Shown here: positions 1-8,252 of the stretch, piece by piece
Position numbering within the stretch: the first letter of the stretch is position 1
Layout: each line of letters begins with the position of its first letter
NCBI GenBank assembly: GCA_028684405.1
Contig: JAQUGA010000004.1
Coordinates: 1 to 32,537, forward strand
DNA: 32,537 bases
Direction of reading: 5' to 3'
DNA from: Bacteroidales bacterium
GTDB lineage: Bacteria > Bacteroidota > Bacteroidia > Bacteroidales > WCHB1-69
Translations under genes and position numbers: made by a program
The notes under the pieces: model-generated
What the model was told of the DNA's origin: nothing
What the model saw: only the letters and a program-made list of their open reading frames with translations
The model's database searches: none

Positions 1-2
1 TA

Positions 3-716
3 AATAATTATCCTTTATTTCCAGTTTATCCTGCTTATTTTAGAGCAATAGTAAACAGTGGAACCTGCAACACCTTGTATTCTCAAACGATCAAAATTGA
101 ATTGAGCAATTTTCAATGCGGAGATACATTATTTGATTACAGAGATGGACAAAAATATCCTACTGTTTTGATTGGAACACAATGTTGGTTTGCCAAAAAC
201 CTGAATATTGGAGAAAAACTAGAACACGGCGCAGAATATCAGACAGATAATGGAATTATCGAAAAGTTTTGTTACAACAACGATGACAACAATTGTAATA
301 TTCATGGAGGTTTGTATACTTGGACAGAAACCATGCAATATGACACCACTGAAGGCTCGCGTGGAATCTGTCCTTCTGGCTGGCATGTGCCATCTGATCA
401 GGAGTGGATAGAGTTGGAACTGGCACTCGGGATGAATTTAGAAACAGCTATGCTTTCGAATACATGGCGAGGAACAGATCAAGGTACACAGTTAAAAGTA
501 GGTGGAACTTCTGGTTATGAAGCTTTATTGTCGGGAAATGCCATTCCTGGCGGTTACTTCAATTCATTGAATCAATATGAATTTATGCACTCTTCAACCC
601 GCTATGGAGCTGGTAGTGCCTGGCGTCGATGTGTACGTGGCGGAGATCCTACGGTGGGGCGATGGAATACATTCACCCATAGTTATGGTTTGTCTGTTAG
701 ATGCCTGAAAAATTAA
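3..716 (+). CDS. FISUMP-domain surface protein, C-terminal part (cut by left window edge)
   Basis: The frame is open from the window edge to the stop at 716 (237 visible residues), so the N-terminus lies outside; an internal TTG at 75 is not a convincing start. The first ~40 residues look like the end of an Ig/PKD-like repeat. From about residue 45 comes a Fibrobacter succinogenes major paralogous (FISUMP) domain: DYRDGQKYPTVLIGTQCWF, then GGLYTWTE, the hallmark CPSGWHVPSDQEW, and the closing YGLSVRC. FISUMP domains occur on secreted or surface proteins of Fibrobacter and Bacteroidota; their ligand is unknown. No T9SS tail follows the domain. It is the first visible gene of a probable operon; the next gene begins 13 bases after its stop. 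The domain call is firm, the function is unknown. Confidence 0.85.
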   Translation, partial: NNYPLFPVYPAYFRAIVNSGTCNTLYSQTIKIELSNFQCGDTLFDYRDGQKYPTVLIGTQCWFAKNLNIGEKLEHGAEYQTDNGIIEKFCYNNDDNNCNIHGGLYTWTETMQYDTTEGSRGICPSGWHVPSDQEWIELELALGMNLETAMLSNTWRGTDQGTQLKVGGTSGYEALLSGNAIPGGYFNSLNQYEFMHSSTRYGAGSAWRRCVRGGDPTVGRWNTFTHSYGLSVRCLKN

Positions 717-729
717 AAAACAATCTATT

Positions 730-1071
730 ATGAAAAAAACTATTTTGACTTTTCTTATTCTGCTTTTTTTTCTATCCTGCAATAAAAAGGATGATAATAA
801 TGTTGACAAAAACAGTACTTTAAATTCATTTATTAGTCTTACGGCCGAAAATGATACTATTTTTACTGGACAGTCAACAGCTATTACAGCCGTTGTTGAT
901 GGCGATAAAGTGACTTATGCTTGGTCTGCTACGGCTGGAGATATTCTGGGTTCGGGCAGTAAAATTAATTATGTCGCCCCAACTTGTACGCCCGGTAACA
1001 ATGAGGTTAAATGCACTGTTTCGGCTTCAAATAAAACAGAATCAAAAACAATTATTATTACTGTATTATAA
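730..1071 (+). CDS. Small lipoprotein with Ig/PKD-like domain
   Basis: A 113-residue protein. It begins with a lysine-rich n-region, a hydrophobic core and a lipobox (FFLSC, lipidated Cys near residue 17), followed by a charged KKDD stretch typical of Bacteroidota lipoproteins. Residues ~35-113 resemble one Ig/PKD-like beta-sandwich (a 'TFTGQSTAITAV' style strand pattern, YAWSATAGDI, then alternating strands ending TIIITVL). It probably sits on the outer membrane as a binding or spacer module. Its TAA stop overlaps the ATG of the following beta-barrel gene (TAATG), so the two are probably translationally coupled. No enzymatic motif is visible and the binding partner is unknown. Confidence 0.75.
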   Translation: MKKTILTFLILLFFLSCNKKDDNNVDKNSTLNSFISLTAENDTIFTGQSTAITAVVDGDKVTYAWSATAGDILGSGSKINYVAPTCTPGNNEVKCTVSASNKTESKTIIITVL

Positions 1072-2024
1072 TGTATCGATTTTTTGCAATTCTCGTTATT
1101 TTGTTTTTCTCTACATACCAAGCAAAAGCACAATGTTTTGCCTCGGCTGGAAATCCTGTGGGAGGAACTGACAATATGGGCGTAATGGAAAAAAACACGC
1201 TCAGAATTGCATCGTTCTACCGCTATTCATATTCAGGGAAATACAAATCGGGCGACAAATCTTATTCAGGATCCAGTAGCGTCTTAAACCATGCTTTTTT
1301 TAATTATGCTGGTTGGCTTGCCGGATATGGAATTTCGGATAAACTTACCATAGAAACAGAAGGAGGCTATTTTATCAATAAAACGCAATCATACAAGTTT
1401 AATGATGAGCGTTTAACTGGTTTTGGACTTTCAAACGCAGTGATATCTCTCAAACCCCGTTTCTATATAAACAGAGGCAAACGAATTGAAATTTCCGGAG
1501 CTCTTGGTGTTAATATTCCCTTTTCAAGAGAAATGCAGATTGTTAATCATGTTACACTTCCCATTGATTTGCAACCGTCAACAGGTTCTTATGGCTTGGT
1601 TTTTCAATCGTTTTTTGTCAAAGAAGATTCTTTCAATGCCAATCGTTTTTTTTTGACGAACCGCATTGAAAAGTATTTTGAAAACAAAGAAAACTATCTT
1701 TTTGGAACTTCATATTCCACCTCTTTTTACTTTTCAAAACATTATGTTTTTGAAAAATGGAAACTAAAAGACTAGACGATGATATTGCAACTCAAAAATC
1801 AAATTAAACAAAAAAACATACGCAAAAATAATATTGTTGAGGCGTCGGGAAACTGTTCGTTCTTCCTAAGCCCACAAATTAATTTATCGCTGTATGATAA
1901 ATGGAATCTTTCGGTTTTGATTGATATTCCTATTTATCAATACTATAACGAAATACAATTGGCAAACTCATACTCTTTTGCATTTAGCCTAATTAGAGAT
2001 TTTTCATTTCATAAAAAGTATTGA
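1071..2024 (+). pseudogene. Outer-membrane beta-barrel protein gene interrupted by one in-frame TAG
   Basis: Two open stretches in the same frame (1071-1775 and 1779-2024) are separated only by TAG at 1773-1775 and one ACG codon. The first part (234 residues) has a signal peptide (cleavage expected after AKA, before QCF) and beta-strand-rich segments ending in alternating aromatics. The second part (81 residues) continues the same pattern (ASGNCSFFLSPQINLSLYDK, LANSYSFAFSLIRDF) and closes like a barrel. Joined, they would give ~317 residues, a normal size for Bacteroidota outer-membrane barrel proteins of the 'AGxPVGxxxNxG' type. A single G-to-A change of a Trp codon (TGG to TAG) would explain the stop. 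The second half has its own ATG, but no signal peptide, so it is unlikely to be an independent gene. Decay, a sequencing error or readthrough are all possible. Confidence 0.7.
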
Positions 2025-2028
2025 TAAA

Positions 2029-3156
2029 ATGAAAAAAAGCGTTTTGATTATATATCTTCTGATCAGTTATAGTTGTGTTTTATTCGCACAGAATAATTAT
2101 GCCAACGGAAATGAAGCTTACTTTTATGAAAGCTCAATTGGTTTTAATCCAGTTACCATCAATAATGGAGATTTGGTTTATGTGTACGATTCCTTGAATA
2201 AAGTTTATTTCAGTCAAGATTTTATTTTAATTCCCGATTTGAGCAGTGTTGAAAATGGCAGAAATGTAGATGCCAATTTGTTTTTCGGCTTCGGAACTGG
2301 AGGTAATCCGAGCGATACAGCATTTTCTTGGGACAAAGAGACGATACTCTCAGGAAGTGATTTTGATGTCGAAAATATGTTTGTCAGTCCTTTGTCCGAA
2401 TTTGGAATGACCTATGCACAGGCTTTACAAAACAACAATTCATATTGTGCTTACGACACTTGCTATGCAATAATTGACGGTCCTTCGTCTTCTTTAGCCT
2501 ATCCCACGTATCTTCCTGCAAATGGCAACTATCATTTATGGACTGGAGAAGAATTAATTGATGCTGGAGATTTGAAAAATACGGGAACTATCCAAAAAGT
2601 ATCTCAACAACAGATGGCATCAACTCCAAATGCAAGCTATTGTGTTAGTAAATATGGACAGGGTTGGAGATTGCCTACCGATTTGGAAGTGGGTCGCATT
2701 AATGATAATGAAGGTGCTGGAAATGGGATTGACAGTGCATATTTAGGAAATTCCGATTTTTATTTATGGACTTCATCTTTGTTTAAAACATATTCTGTTA
2801 AAAGATGGACGGCTCGCCTTAGAGATGGATATTGGGAAAATTGTGCTGGCTTTTTATATGTTGCAAATCATGTTAGATGCGTATTTCCTGGTTATAAAAA
2901 TAATCCGATATCAAATGAAATAGAAAATTTTCAATTTGAGCAAATTGACATTTTTCCCAATCCAGGAAACGGCATTTTTTACATTCAAAATGCTGAGGTT
3001 TATGTATACAATATTTTGGGAAAACAATTGTTTGTCGACTTGCAAATAGGAACTTCACGAAATATTGATTTGAGTTTTTTACCCAATGGATTGTATTTCT
3101 TTTTTTTGAAATATAAAAACAAAACATGCGTTAGAAGAGTGGTGATTTGTAAATAA
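2029..3156 (+). CDS. Secreted FISUMP-like/lectin-fold protein with T9SS sorting tail
   Basis: A 375-residue protein starting four bases after the preceding stop. Residues 1-20 form a signal peptide ending FA|QNN. The middle carries a FISUMP/DUF1566-like region at ~205-290: KYGQGWRLPTDLE, FYLWTSS, then RLRDGYWENCAGF and NHVRCVFPG, the usual signature of this fold. Residues ~306-375 form a type A T9SS C-terminal domain (IDIFPNPGNGIFYI, VYNILGKQL, LPNGLYFFFLKYKN). The protein should therefore be exported by Sec and then translocated to the cell surface or medium by T9SS. It is the last gene of the FISUMP operon and is probably functionally tied to the upstream FISUMP protein, lipoprotein and barrel. 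Ligand or substrate unknown. Confidence 0.82.
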   Translation: MKKSVLIIYLLISYSCVLFAQNNYANGNEAYFYESSIGFNPVTINNGDLVYVYDSLNKVYFSQDFILIPDLSSVENGRNVDANLFFGFGTGGNPSDTAFSWDKETILSGSDFDVENMFVSPLSEFGMTYAQALQNNNSYCAYDTCYAIIDGPSSSLAYPTYLPANGNYHLWTGEELIDAGDLKNTGTIQKVSQQQMASTPNASYCVSKYGQGWRLPTDLEVGRINDNEGAGNGIDSAYLGNSDFYLWTSSLFKTYSVKRWTARLRDGYWENCAGFLYVANHVRCVFPGYKNNPISNEIENFQFEQIDIFPNPGNGIFYIQNAEVYVYNILGKQLFVDLQIGTSRNIDLSFLPNGLYFFFLKYKNKTCVRRVVICK

Positions 3157-3275
3157 AGAAAACAAAACACGATTTTCTTTATAGACTAAGGTGTAATTCT
3201 ATCTAGTTTGTGAGATTAAAACAATTATATAATTTATTTTAGTTATGTTTTGCTAAATTCTGGGACTCAAAATTA

Positions 3276-3302
3276 TTTGTAGAATAAATATTTCTATCTT
3301 TG
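3276..3302 (+). promoter_or_regulatory. Putative Bacteroidota promoter for pntAB
   Basis: TATCTTTG at 3295-3302 matches the TAnnTTTG -7 box, 24 bases before the pntA ATG. A TTTG at 3276-3279 could be the -33 element, though the 15-base spacer is shorter than usual. Confidence 0.55.
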
Positions 3303-3326
3303 CCGCTTGTTAAATATTGAAATATT

Positions 3327-4868
3327 ATGAAGATAGGAATACCTAAAGAGGTTTCGCATGGTGAATTGAGAGTTGCTATCTCGCCCAAAAATACAGAACG
3401 CCTACTTAAAAAAGGTTTCGAAGTCCTGATAGAAGCAGGTGCAGGAAATAAAGCTAAGTTTAATGATGAAGAATATAAAGCTTACGGAGCTGAAATTTGC
3501 GCTTCGGCTAAAGAATTGTATGAAAATGTTGATATTGTTTTTAAAGTGCAAGCTCCTACCGATGAAGAGATTGCTCTGATTAAGCCCAATACATTGTTAA
3601 TGAGTTATTTGTATCCAGCTCAGAATTTGGATTTACTCCAAAAATTGGCGGATGCTAAAATCAATGCCATTGCAATGGATGCTATACCCCGAATTTCGAG
3701 AGCTCAAAAAATGGATGTTTTGTCTTCCATGTCAAACATTGCTGGATATCGTGCCGTAATTGAAGCTTCTAATTATTTTGGACGTTTTTTAAACGGACAA
3801 ATTACTGCAGCAGGAAGAGTAGAACCTGCCAAAGTTTTAGTAATTGGTGCTGGTGTTGCCGGTTTGGCAGCCATTGGTACTGCAAAATCTTTGGGCGCCA
3901 TTGTGCGTGCATTTGATACACGAAAAGAAGTTGCAGAACAGATAAAATCAATGGGTGCTCAGTTTATCACCGTTGAAATTGACGAAGATGGAAGCACCGA
4001 TTCTGGTTATAGCAAGCAGATGAGTCAAGCTTTTATTGATGCTGAAATGAAACTATTTTTAAAACAGGCTTCAGAAGTAGATATTATTATCACTACTGCA
4101 TTAATTCCAGGAAAACCAGCACCTAAACTTCTGTTTGATTATCATGTAGAAGCCATGAAAGCTGGTTCTGTAATTATTGATTTAGCTGCTCAATCAGGTG
4201 GTAATTGTGATTTAACCAAACCTGGTGAAATATTTGTTACCGAAAATGGAGTCACTATTGCTGGAAAAGTAGATCAACTTCCAAATCAAGCAAGTTTTTT
4301 ATATGGCAACAACCTAAGCAATATGTTGGATGACATGGGTGATGCCGAAAATTTCAGCATAAACATGAATGATGATGTTATCAAACGTGCGATGGTGAGT
4401 TATGAAGGAAGTGTAAACTGGCCTCCCGAGCCACTGGCAGTGAGTGTTGTTCCGCAGAGTAAAGGTGATGAGAAGAAATGTGCGGAAACGATAAAAGCTG
4501 AAAAAGCAAAGAAAGCCAAGAGAATGACTTACGCAAATATTATTTTTGTATTTGTTACCGGTGCTTTTTTGTTATTATTGGGTCAAGTTGCTCCACGAGA
4601 GTTTTTAGGACATATGACCGCTTTTGCATTGGCTGTTTTTGTTGGTTGGAATGTAATTTGGAATGTAACTTCGGCTCTTCATACGCCTCTAATGTCTGTT
4701 TCTAACGCCATTAGCGGGATTATTGTAATTGGTGGATTGTTGCAAATTAATGATGATTGGTCAAGCCCAATTTCAATATTAGCTTTTATAGCCATTCTGA
4801 TTGCCGCAATAAATATTGTGGGTGGATTTACTGTGACGTACCGAATGTTGAAAATGTTTAAAAAATAA
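3327..4868 (+). CDS. pntA: NAD(P) transhydrogenase subunit alpha
   Basis: 513 residues, close to the ~510 of E. coli PntA, so the NAD(H)-binding dI domain and the membrane part are on one chain. It starts with the alanine-dehydrogenase-like N-terminus (MKIGIPKEVSHGELRVA). A Rossmann motif, GAGVAG, lies at residues 174-179, and the acidic end of the second strand is RAFDTR. The C-terminal ~114 residues (from about 400) hold four predicted transmembrane helices. With PntB it forms the inner-membrane complex that uses the proton gradient to drive hydride transfer from NADH to NADP+, supplying NADPH. pntB follows after six bases. Upstream is a TAnnTTTG box; downstream of pntB is the only strong terminator, so the two form one transcript. 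Confidence 0.97.
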   Translation: MKIGIPKEVSHGELRVAISPKNTERLLKKGFEVLIEAGAGNKAKFNDEEYKAYGAEICASAKELYENVDIVFKVQAPTDEEIALIKPNTLLMSYLYPAQNLDLLQKLADAKINAIAMDAIPRISRAQKMDVLSSMSNIAGYRAVIEASNYFGRFLNGQITAAGRVEPAKVLVIGAGVAGLAAIGTAKSLGAIVRAFDTRKEVAEQIKSMGAQFITVEIDEDGSTDSGYSKQMSQAFIDAEMKLFLKQASEVDIIITTALIPGKPAPKLLFDYHVEAMKAGSVIIDLAAQSGGNCDLTKPGEIFVTENGVTIAGKVDQLPNQASFLYGNNLSNMLDDMGDAENFSINMNDDVIKRAMVSYEGSVNWPPEPLAVSVVPQSKGDEKKCAETIKAEKAKKAKRMTYANIIFVFVTGAFLLLLGQVAPREFLGHMTAFALAVFVGWNVIWNVTSALHTPLMSVSNAISGIIVIGGLLQINDDWSSPISILAFIAILIAAINIVGGFTVTYRMLKMFKK

Positions 4869-4874
4869 AGAATT

Positions 4875-6269
4875 ATGATTACACCAAATATACAAACTGC
4901 CGCATATTTATTTGCGTCTCTATTATTTATTTTTAGCTTGTCGGGATTATCTTCGCAAGCTACCGCTAGGCGTGGTGTTATATACGGCATCATCGGTATG
5001 ATTCTCGCTATTTTAGCAACTATAGCTGGCGAAAATATGGATGGTTACATCTACATTATTCTAGCTTTTCTAATCGCATCTGTCATAGGTGTGATGGTTG
5101 CTCGAAAAGTTGAAATGACTTCCATGCCACAGCTTATTGCTATGTTGCATAGTTTTGTTGGTTTGGCTGCTGTTTTGGTTGGTTTTGGCTCTTTTATTGA
5201 TCCAGATGTCGCCCAAATGATAGCTGTTGAAAAAACAATCCACATGGTAGAGGTTTATTTTGGTATTTTTATCGGAGCTATTACATTTACAGGATCTTTA
5301 GTTGCATGGGGTAAATTAACGGAAAATATTAGTGGAAAGCCCTTTGTTTATAAAGGGAAAGATATATTAAATGTTGTATTACTCCTTGTTACAATTGTAT
5401 TGGGTGTTTTATTTGTTATGCATATGAATGAGCCTCATGCTATTATATATCTATACATTATGACAGCTATTGCTGCATTCTTTGGTGTGATGATGGTAAT
5501 GGCAATTGGAGGTGCGGATATGCCGGTGGTTATTTCGATGCTTAATTCATTGTCTGGTTGGACCGCTTCCGCAGCTGGTTTTATGTTGGGCAACGATTTA
5601 TTGATTATCACAGGGGCATTGGTGGGTAGCTCGGGAGCTGTTCTGTCCATTATAATGTGTGATGCTATGAATCGTTCTTTCTTCTCTGTAATTTCGGGAG
5701 GATTTGGTCAAGAAGTTAAAACCGGAAAAAAGATGGAAGGAACTGTTTTGTCGATAAACCATGATGAAGCTGCAGAGATTATTAAAGAAGCTCAATCTGT
5801 TATTATCGTTCCAGGATACGGAATGGCTGTTTCCAAAGCACAACATCCCGTCCATGATTTGGTAGAGAAATTAAGAAGCGAAGGGAAAAGCGTAAAATTT
5901 GGTATTCACCCCGTGGCAGGTCGCTTGCCTGGTCACATGAATGTTCTTTTGGCAGAAGCTCATGTTCCGTATGATATTGTCATGGAAATGGATGAAATAA
6001 ATCCAGAAATGCATGAAACGGATTTGGTTTTGGTGATTGGTGCCAATGACACCGTAAACCCTGGCGCATTGGAAGATGAAGACAGTCCAATATACGGAAT
6101 GCCAGTTATTGAAGTGTGGAAAGCGAAAAAAGTAATCGTAATGAAACGCTCAATGGCCGTTGGTTATGCCGGTGTTGAAAATCCACTGTTCTTCAAAGAA
6201 AACACAGTGCTTCTTTACGGGGATGCCAAAGACAGTGTCGATAAGATAAATGCAAAAGTGATTGGTTAA
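4875..6269 (+). CDS. pntB: NAD(P) transhydrogenase subunit beta
   Basis: 464 residues (E. coli PntB is ~462). The N-terminal ~265 residues contain about eight to nine hydrophobic helices; LHSFVGLAAV carries His92, which aligns by position with the proton-pathway His91 of E. coli PntB. From ~290 comes the NADP(H)-binding dIII domain: IIVPGYGMAVSKAQH (GYGMAV at 314-319), HPVAGRLPGHMNVLLAEA, VIGANDTVNPGA and KRSMAVGYAGVENPLF, all family signatures. It pairs with PntA encoded just upstream. No key motif is missing. Confidence 0.97.
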   Translation: MITPNIQTAAYLFASLLFIFSLSGLSSQATARRGVIYGIIGMILAILATIAGENMDGYIYIILAFLIASVIGVMVARKVEMTSMPQLIAMLHSFVGLAAVLVGFGSFIDPDVAQMIAVEKTIHMVEVYFGIFIGAITFTGSLVAWGKLTENISGKPFVYKGKDILNVVLLLVTIVLGVLFVMHMNEPHAIIYLYIMTAIAAFFGVMMVMAIGGADMPVVISMLNSLSGWTASAAGFMLGNDLLIITGALVGSSGAVLSIIMCDAMNRSFFSVISGGFGQEVKTGKKMEGTVLSINHDEAAEIIKEAQSVIIVPGYGMAVSKAQHPVHDLVEKLRSEGKSVKFGIHPVAGRLPGHMNVLLAEAHVPYDIVMEMDEINPEMHETDLVLVIGANDTVNPGALEDEDSPIYGMPVIEVWKAKKVIVMKRSMAVGYAGVENPLFFKENTVLLYGDAKDSVDKINAKVIG

Positions 6270-6363
6270 AACGATGTCAATAATAGATATTTCGCTCTTC
6301 ATGAAGAGGATAAATTATGTTTTTATGCAAAATAAAGCTTAAAATAGATAGGAATAGAATTTT

Positions 6364-6411
6364 AAAAGTGGTTTCCGATTTCTTTTTTGAAGTCGGAAAC
6401 CACTTTTTTTT
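6364..6411 (+). terminator. Rho-independent terminator after pntB
   Basis: A perfect 15-bp inverted repeat (6364-6378 with 6393-6407; core AGTGGTTTCCGA/TCGGAAACCACT), a 14-base loop and a continuing T run to 6411. It lies ~95 bases after the pntB stop. The T run is on the plus side, so it mainly ends pntAB, but the convergent minus-strand unit ends nearby as well. Confidence 0.9.
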
Positions 6412-6490
6412 GTATTTGCTGATTTTTATTTTTGACAGTTGAATAGGATAAACAAATGAAGAGCAAACCTGATTCTTAATTTACGAGAAT

Positions 6491-7072
6491 TTATCGTTGA
6501 AACATGATTCCTAGGCGGATATTACTGCCTTCGAGTTTGATATCGGATCGATTTATTGCAGGATGAATGTATTCCGCAATAAGGTGGATGGATAGTTTCT
6601 TTGTTGCTCTATAGGAAGCGTTGAGATAAGGATATGCAAACCAGGAGGAGTGCTTTTTTAGATATCCATCTGTGATTTTGTGGTCTATTAATCCATCAAT
6701 ATGAAGGTTTTTCATCACGCCACCGCCTATCCATATACCTGGGCTTATACTGAGTTTATGAATTGGAAATTTGAATTCTGTTACCAATCCGAAATATGTA
6801 TATCGAATATAGCTTTGATTTTCATAATTTAATGTGGAACTATTTCCAATTATTCCAGCAAATATATTTTTCCCAAAATGATAGCCCAATCTTCCACCAA
6901 TAACATTTGATTGAGCTCTTGTTTTTATATATTCATTTTGAATTTTGAACATGCCTAAGCCATAAAACATTCCTCCGCCAAAACTGTTTTTTGAAGTTGT
7001 GTCGGAGGATGCTTTGATGTATAATAAGTTAAAGCTTAGTGCAGTAAAAAGAAGTAGTATTTTAAAGTTCAT
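6491..7072 (-). CDS. Small outer-membrane beta-barrel protein
   Basis: 193 residues from the ATG at 7070-7072. The reading frame stays open upstream to 7168, but that extension lies inside the neighbouring gene; the chosen start gives a good signal peptide (MNFKILLLFTALSFNLLYIK, cleavage near SS). The mature part shows repeated glycine/aromatic amphipathic strands (FGGGMFYGLGMF, SNVIGGRLGYHFGKNIFAGI, SISPGIWIGGGV, SNIRLGIMF), as expected for an eight-to-ten-strand barrel or a porin-family OMP. Its ATG overlaps the TAA of the upstream SPFH gene by one base (TAATG), so translation is probably coupled to it. No specific substrate can be assigned. Confidence 0.75.
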   Translation of the reverse strand: MNFKILLLFTALSFNLLYIKASSDTTSKNSFGGGMFYGLGMFKIQNEYIKTRAQSNVIGGRLGYHFGKNIFAGIIGNSSTLNYENQSYIRYTYFGLVTEFKFPIHKLSISPGIWIGGGVMKNLHIDGLIDHKITDGYLKKHSSWFAYPYLNASYRATKKLSIHLIAEYIHPAINRSDIKLEGSNIRLGIMFQR

Positions 7073-8211
7073 TAGATATTTGGAATGGGCGGAGGAGTAT
7101 TGGAAAAAATGGAGCTTAAAGCCGGAATAGTTCCGAGGGCTTCCCAGCCGCTCATGCCTTGTTTCCATGCCAAAGTATCTTTTGTAATTTGACCAGAATT
7201 TGCCATTTGTTGGAGAATATTTGGCGTAAATGGGCCTTGTTGTTGACCATTTACGGCAATAAAGTAGGGCTCTTGTCCAGGAATTGGAGGAGGACCTGCT
7301 TGATTGCCAGTATTTTGTTGATGCTGCTGCTGTTGTTGCTGTTGCATTCCCATGTTTTGCTGGCTCATCATTTGATTTGCCACGCCCATTCCCATTGCCA
7401 ATCCCATGGCATCCGAAGCCATGCTGTGTCCACCTCCTTCGGCAGAGGCTTCAAGAGAATTGGCAAATTGAAATTGAGTATATTTCCCCATGTCGCCAAC
7501 AACGCCCATGCTGGTGCGTTTGTCAAGAGCTTTTTCAACCTCTTCTGGAAGTGAGATGTTTTCAATTAAAAACTTGGTAACATCAATGCCATATTCGTCA
7601 AAATCTTTGGCTATAATGTCACTAATTCCTCCCGAAAGTTCGTTGTAATTGGATGCTAAATCAAGGGCAGGAATTTTTGATTCAGCAAGAAAATCGGTAA
7701 ATCTGGTTACAATTAAGTTTTTTAATTGTTCTTCAATATCTTCTGTTTTAAAATCTGGATTTGTACCCGCAATAGTTTTGAAAAACTTAGAAGCATCTTC
7801 TTGTATTTTAAAACAGTAGGTACCAAATGCACGCAATCTGACAGGACCAAATTCGGCATCACGCAACATAATGGGGTTTTTGGTTCCCCATTTGCGATTT
7901 GTAAATTGACGAATGTTTACAAAGTATACATCTACCTTGAAAGGGCTGTTAAATCCATACTTCCATCCCATTAGAGTGGTTAGAATGGGCATATTGTCAG
8001 TAGTTAAACGATGTAAGCCTGGTTTATACACATCTGCAATTTGTCCTTTGTTGACTAAAATAGCAACTTGAGATTCACGAACGGTTAGTTGTGCTCCGTT
8101 TTTTATTTCGTTTTCGTAACGAGGAAATTTCCAAATAATAGTGTCTGTTGAAGAATCGACCCACTCTATGATGTCGATAAATTCGTTTCTTAATTTATTA
8201 AATATTCCCAT
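7072..8211 (-). CDS. SPFH-domain protein (YdjI-type) with C-terminal GYF_2 domain
   Basis: 379 residues. Positions ~20-230 match the SPFH/virion-core-like YdjI family (TIIWKFPRYENEIKNGAQL, SQVAILVNKGQIADVYKPG, HRLTTDNMPILTT, RLRAFGTYCFKI). A glycine/methionine/alanine-rich stretch follows, then a Gln-rich linker (~284-304) and a Pro-rich PPPIPGQ. Residues ~315-368 form a GYF_2-type domain (YFIAVNGQQQGPFTP, AWKQGMSGWEALG). There is no signal peptide or transmembrane helix, so it probably works in the cytoplasm or at the inner face of the membrane. The family is linked to membrane-stress scaffolding in other bacteria, but no function is established here. It overlaps the OMP gene downstream (TAATG). 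Confidence 0.88.
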   Translation of the reverse strand: MGIFNKLRNEFIDIIEWVDSSTDTIIWKFPRYENEIKNGAQLTVRESQVAILVNKGQIADVYKPGLHRLTTDNMPILTTLMGWKYGFNSPFKVDVYFVNIRQFTNRKWGTKNPIMLRDAEFGPVRLRAFGTYCFKIQEDASKFFKTIAGTNPDFKTEDIEEQLKNLIVTRFTDFLAESKIPALDLASNYNELSGGISDIIAKDFDEYGIDVTKFLIENISLPEEVEKALDKRTSMGVVGDMGKYTQFQFANSLEASAEGGGHSMASDAMGLAMGMGVANQMMSQQNMGMQQQQQQQHQQNTGNQAGPPPIPGQEPYFIAVNGQQQGPFTPNILQQMANSGQITKDTLAWKQGMSGWEALGTIPALSSIFSNTPPPIPNI

Positions 8212-8235
8212 GGTTTATGTTTGGTTTTTGGTTTT

Positions 8236-8243
8236 CAAAAATA
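8236..8243 (-). promoter_or_regulatory. Putative -7 box for the SPFH-OMP unit
   Basis: Read on the minus strand this is TATTTTTG, a TAnnTTTG match, 24 bases before the SPFH ATG. It lies in the 41-base gap after hutI, so the SPFH-OMP pair may be transcribed separately from hutI. No clear -33 TTTG is visible. Confidence 0.35.
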
Positions 8244-8252
8244 CATATTTTT

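Noticed and set aside
1779..2024. Separate 81-residue gene with its own ATG
   Set aside because: No signal peptide, same frame as the barrel upstream and one codon away from its stop; better read as the C-terminal part of the broken barrel gene.
6295..6308. Perfect palindrome CTCTTCATGAAGAG after pntB
   Set aside because: No T run, and the strong terminator at 6364-6411 is close by; no evidence for a regulator site downstream of the operon.
7311..7353. CAG/CAA-type triplet run as a possible phase-variable microsatellite
   Set aside because: The codons are mixed CAG and CAA and the change per unit would be in frame; it is explained by the Gln-rich linker of the SPFH protein.
7159..7580. Plus-strand open frames opposite the SPFH gene (up to 131 codons)
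   Set aside because: They are antisense shadows of the Gln/Met-rich segment; the minus-strand frame has clear SPFH and GYF_2 domains.
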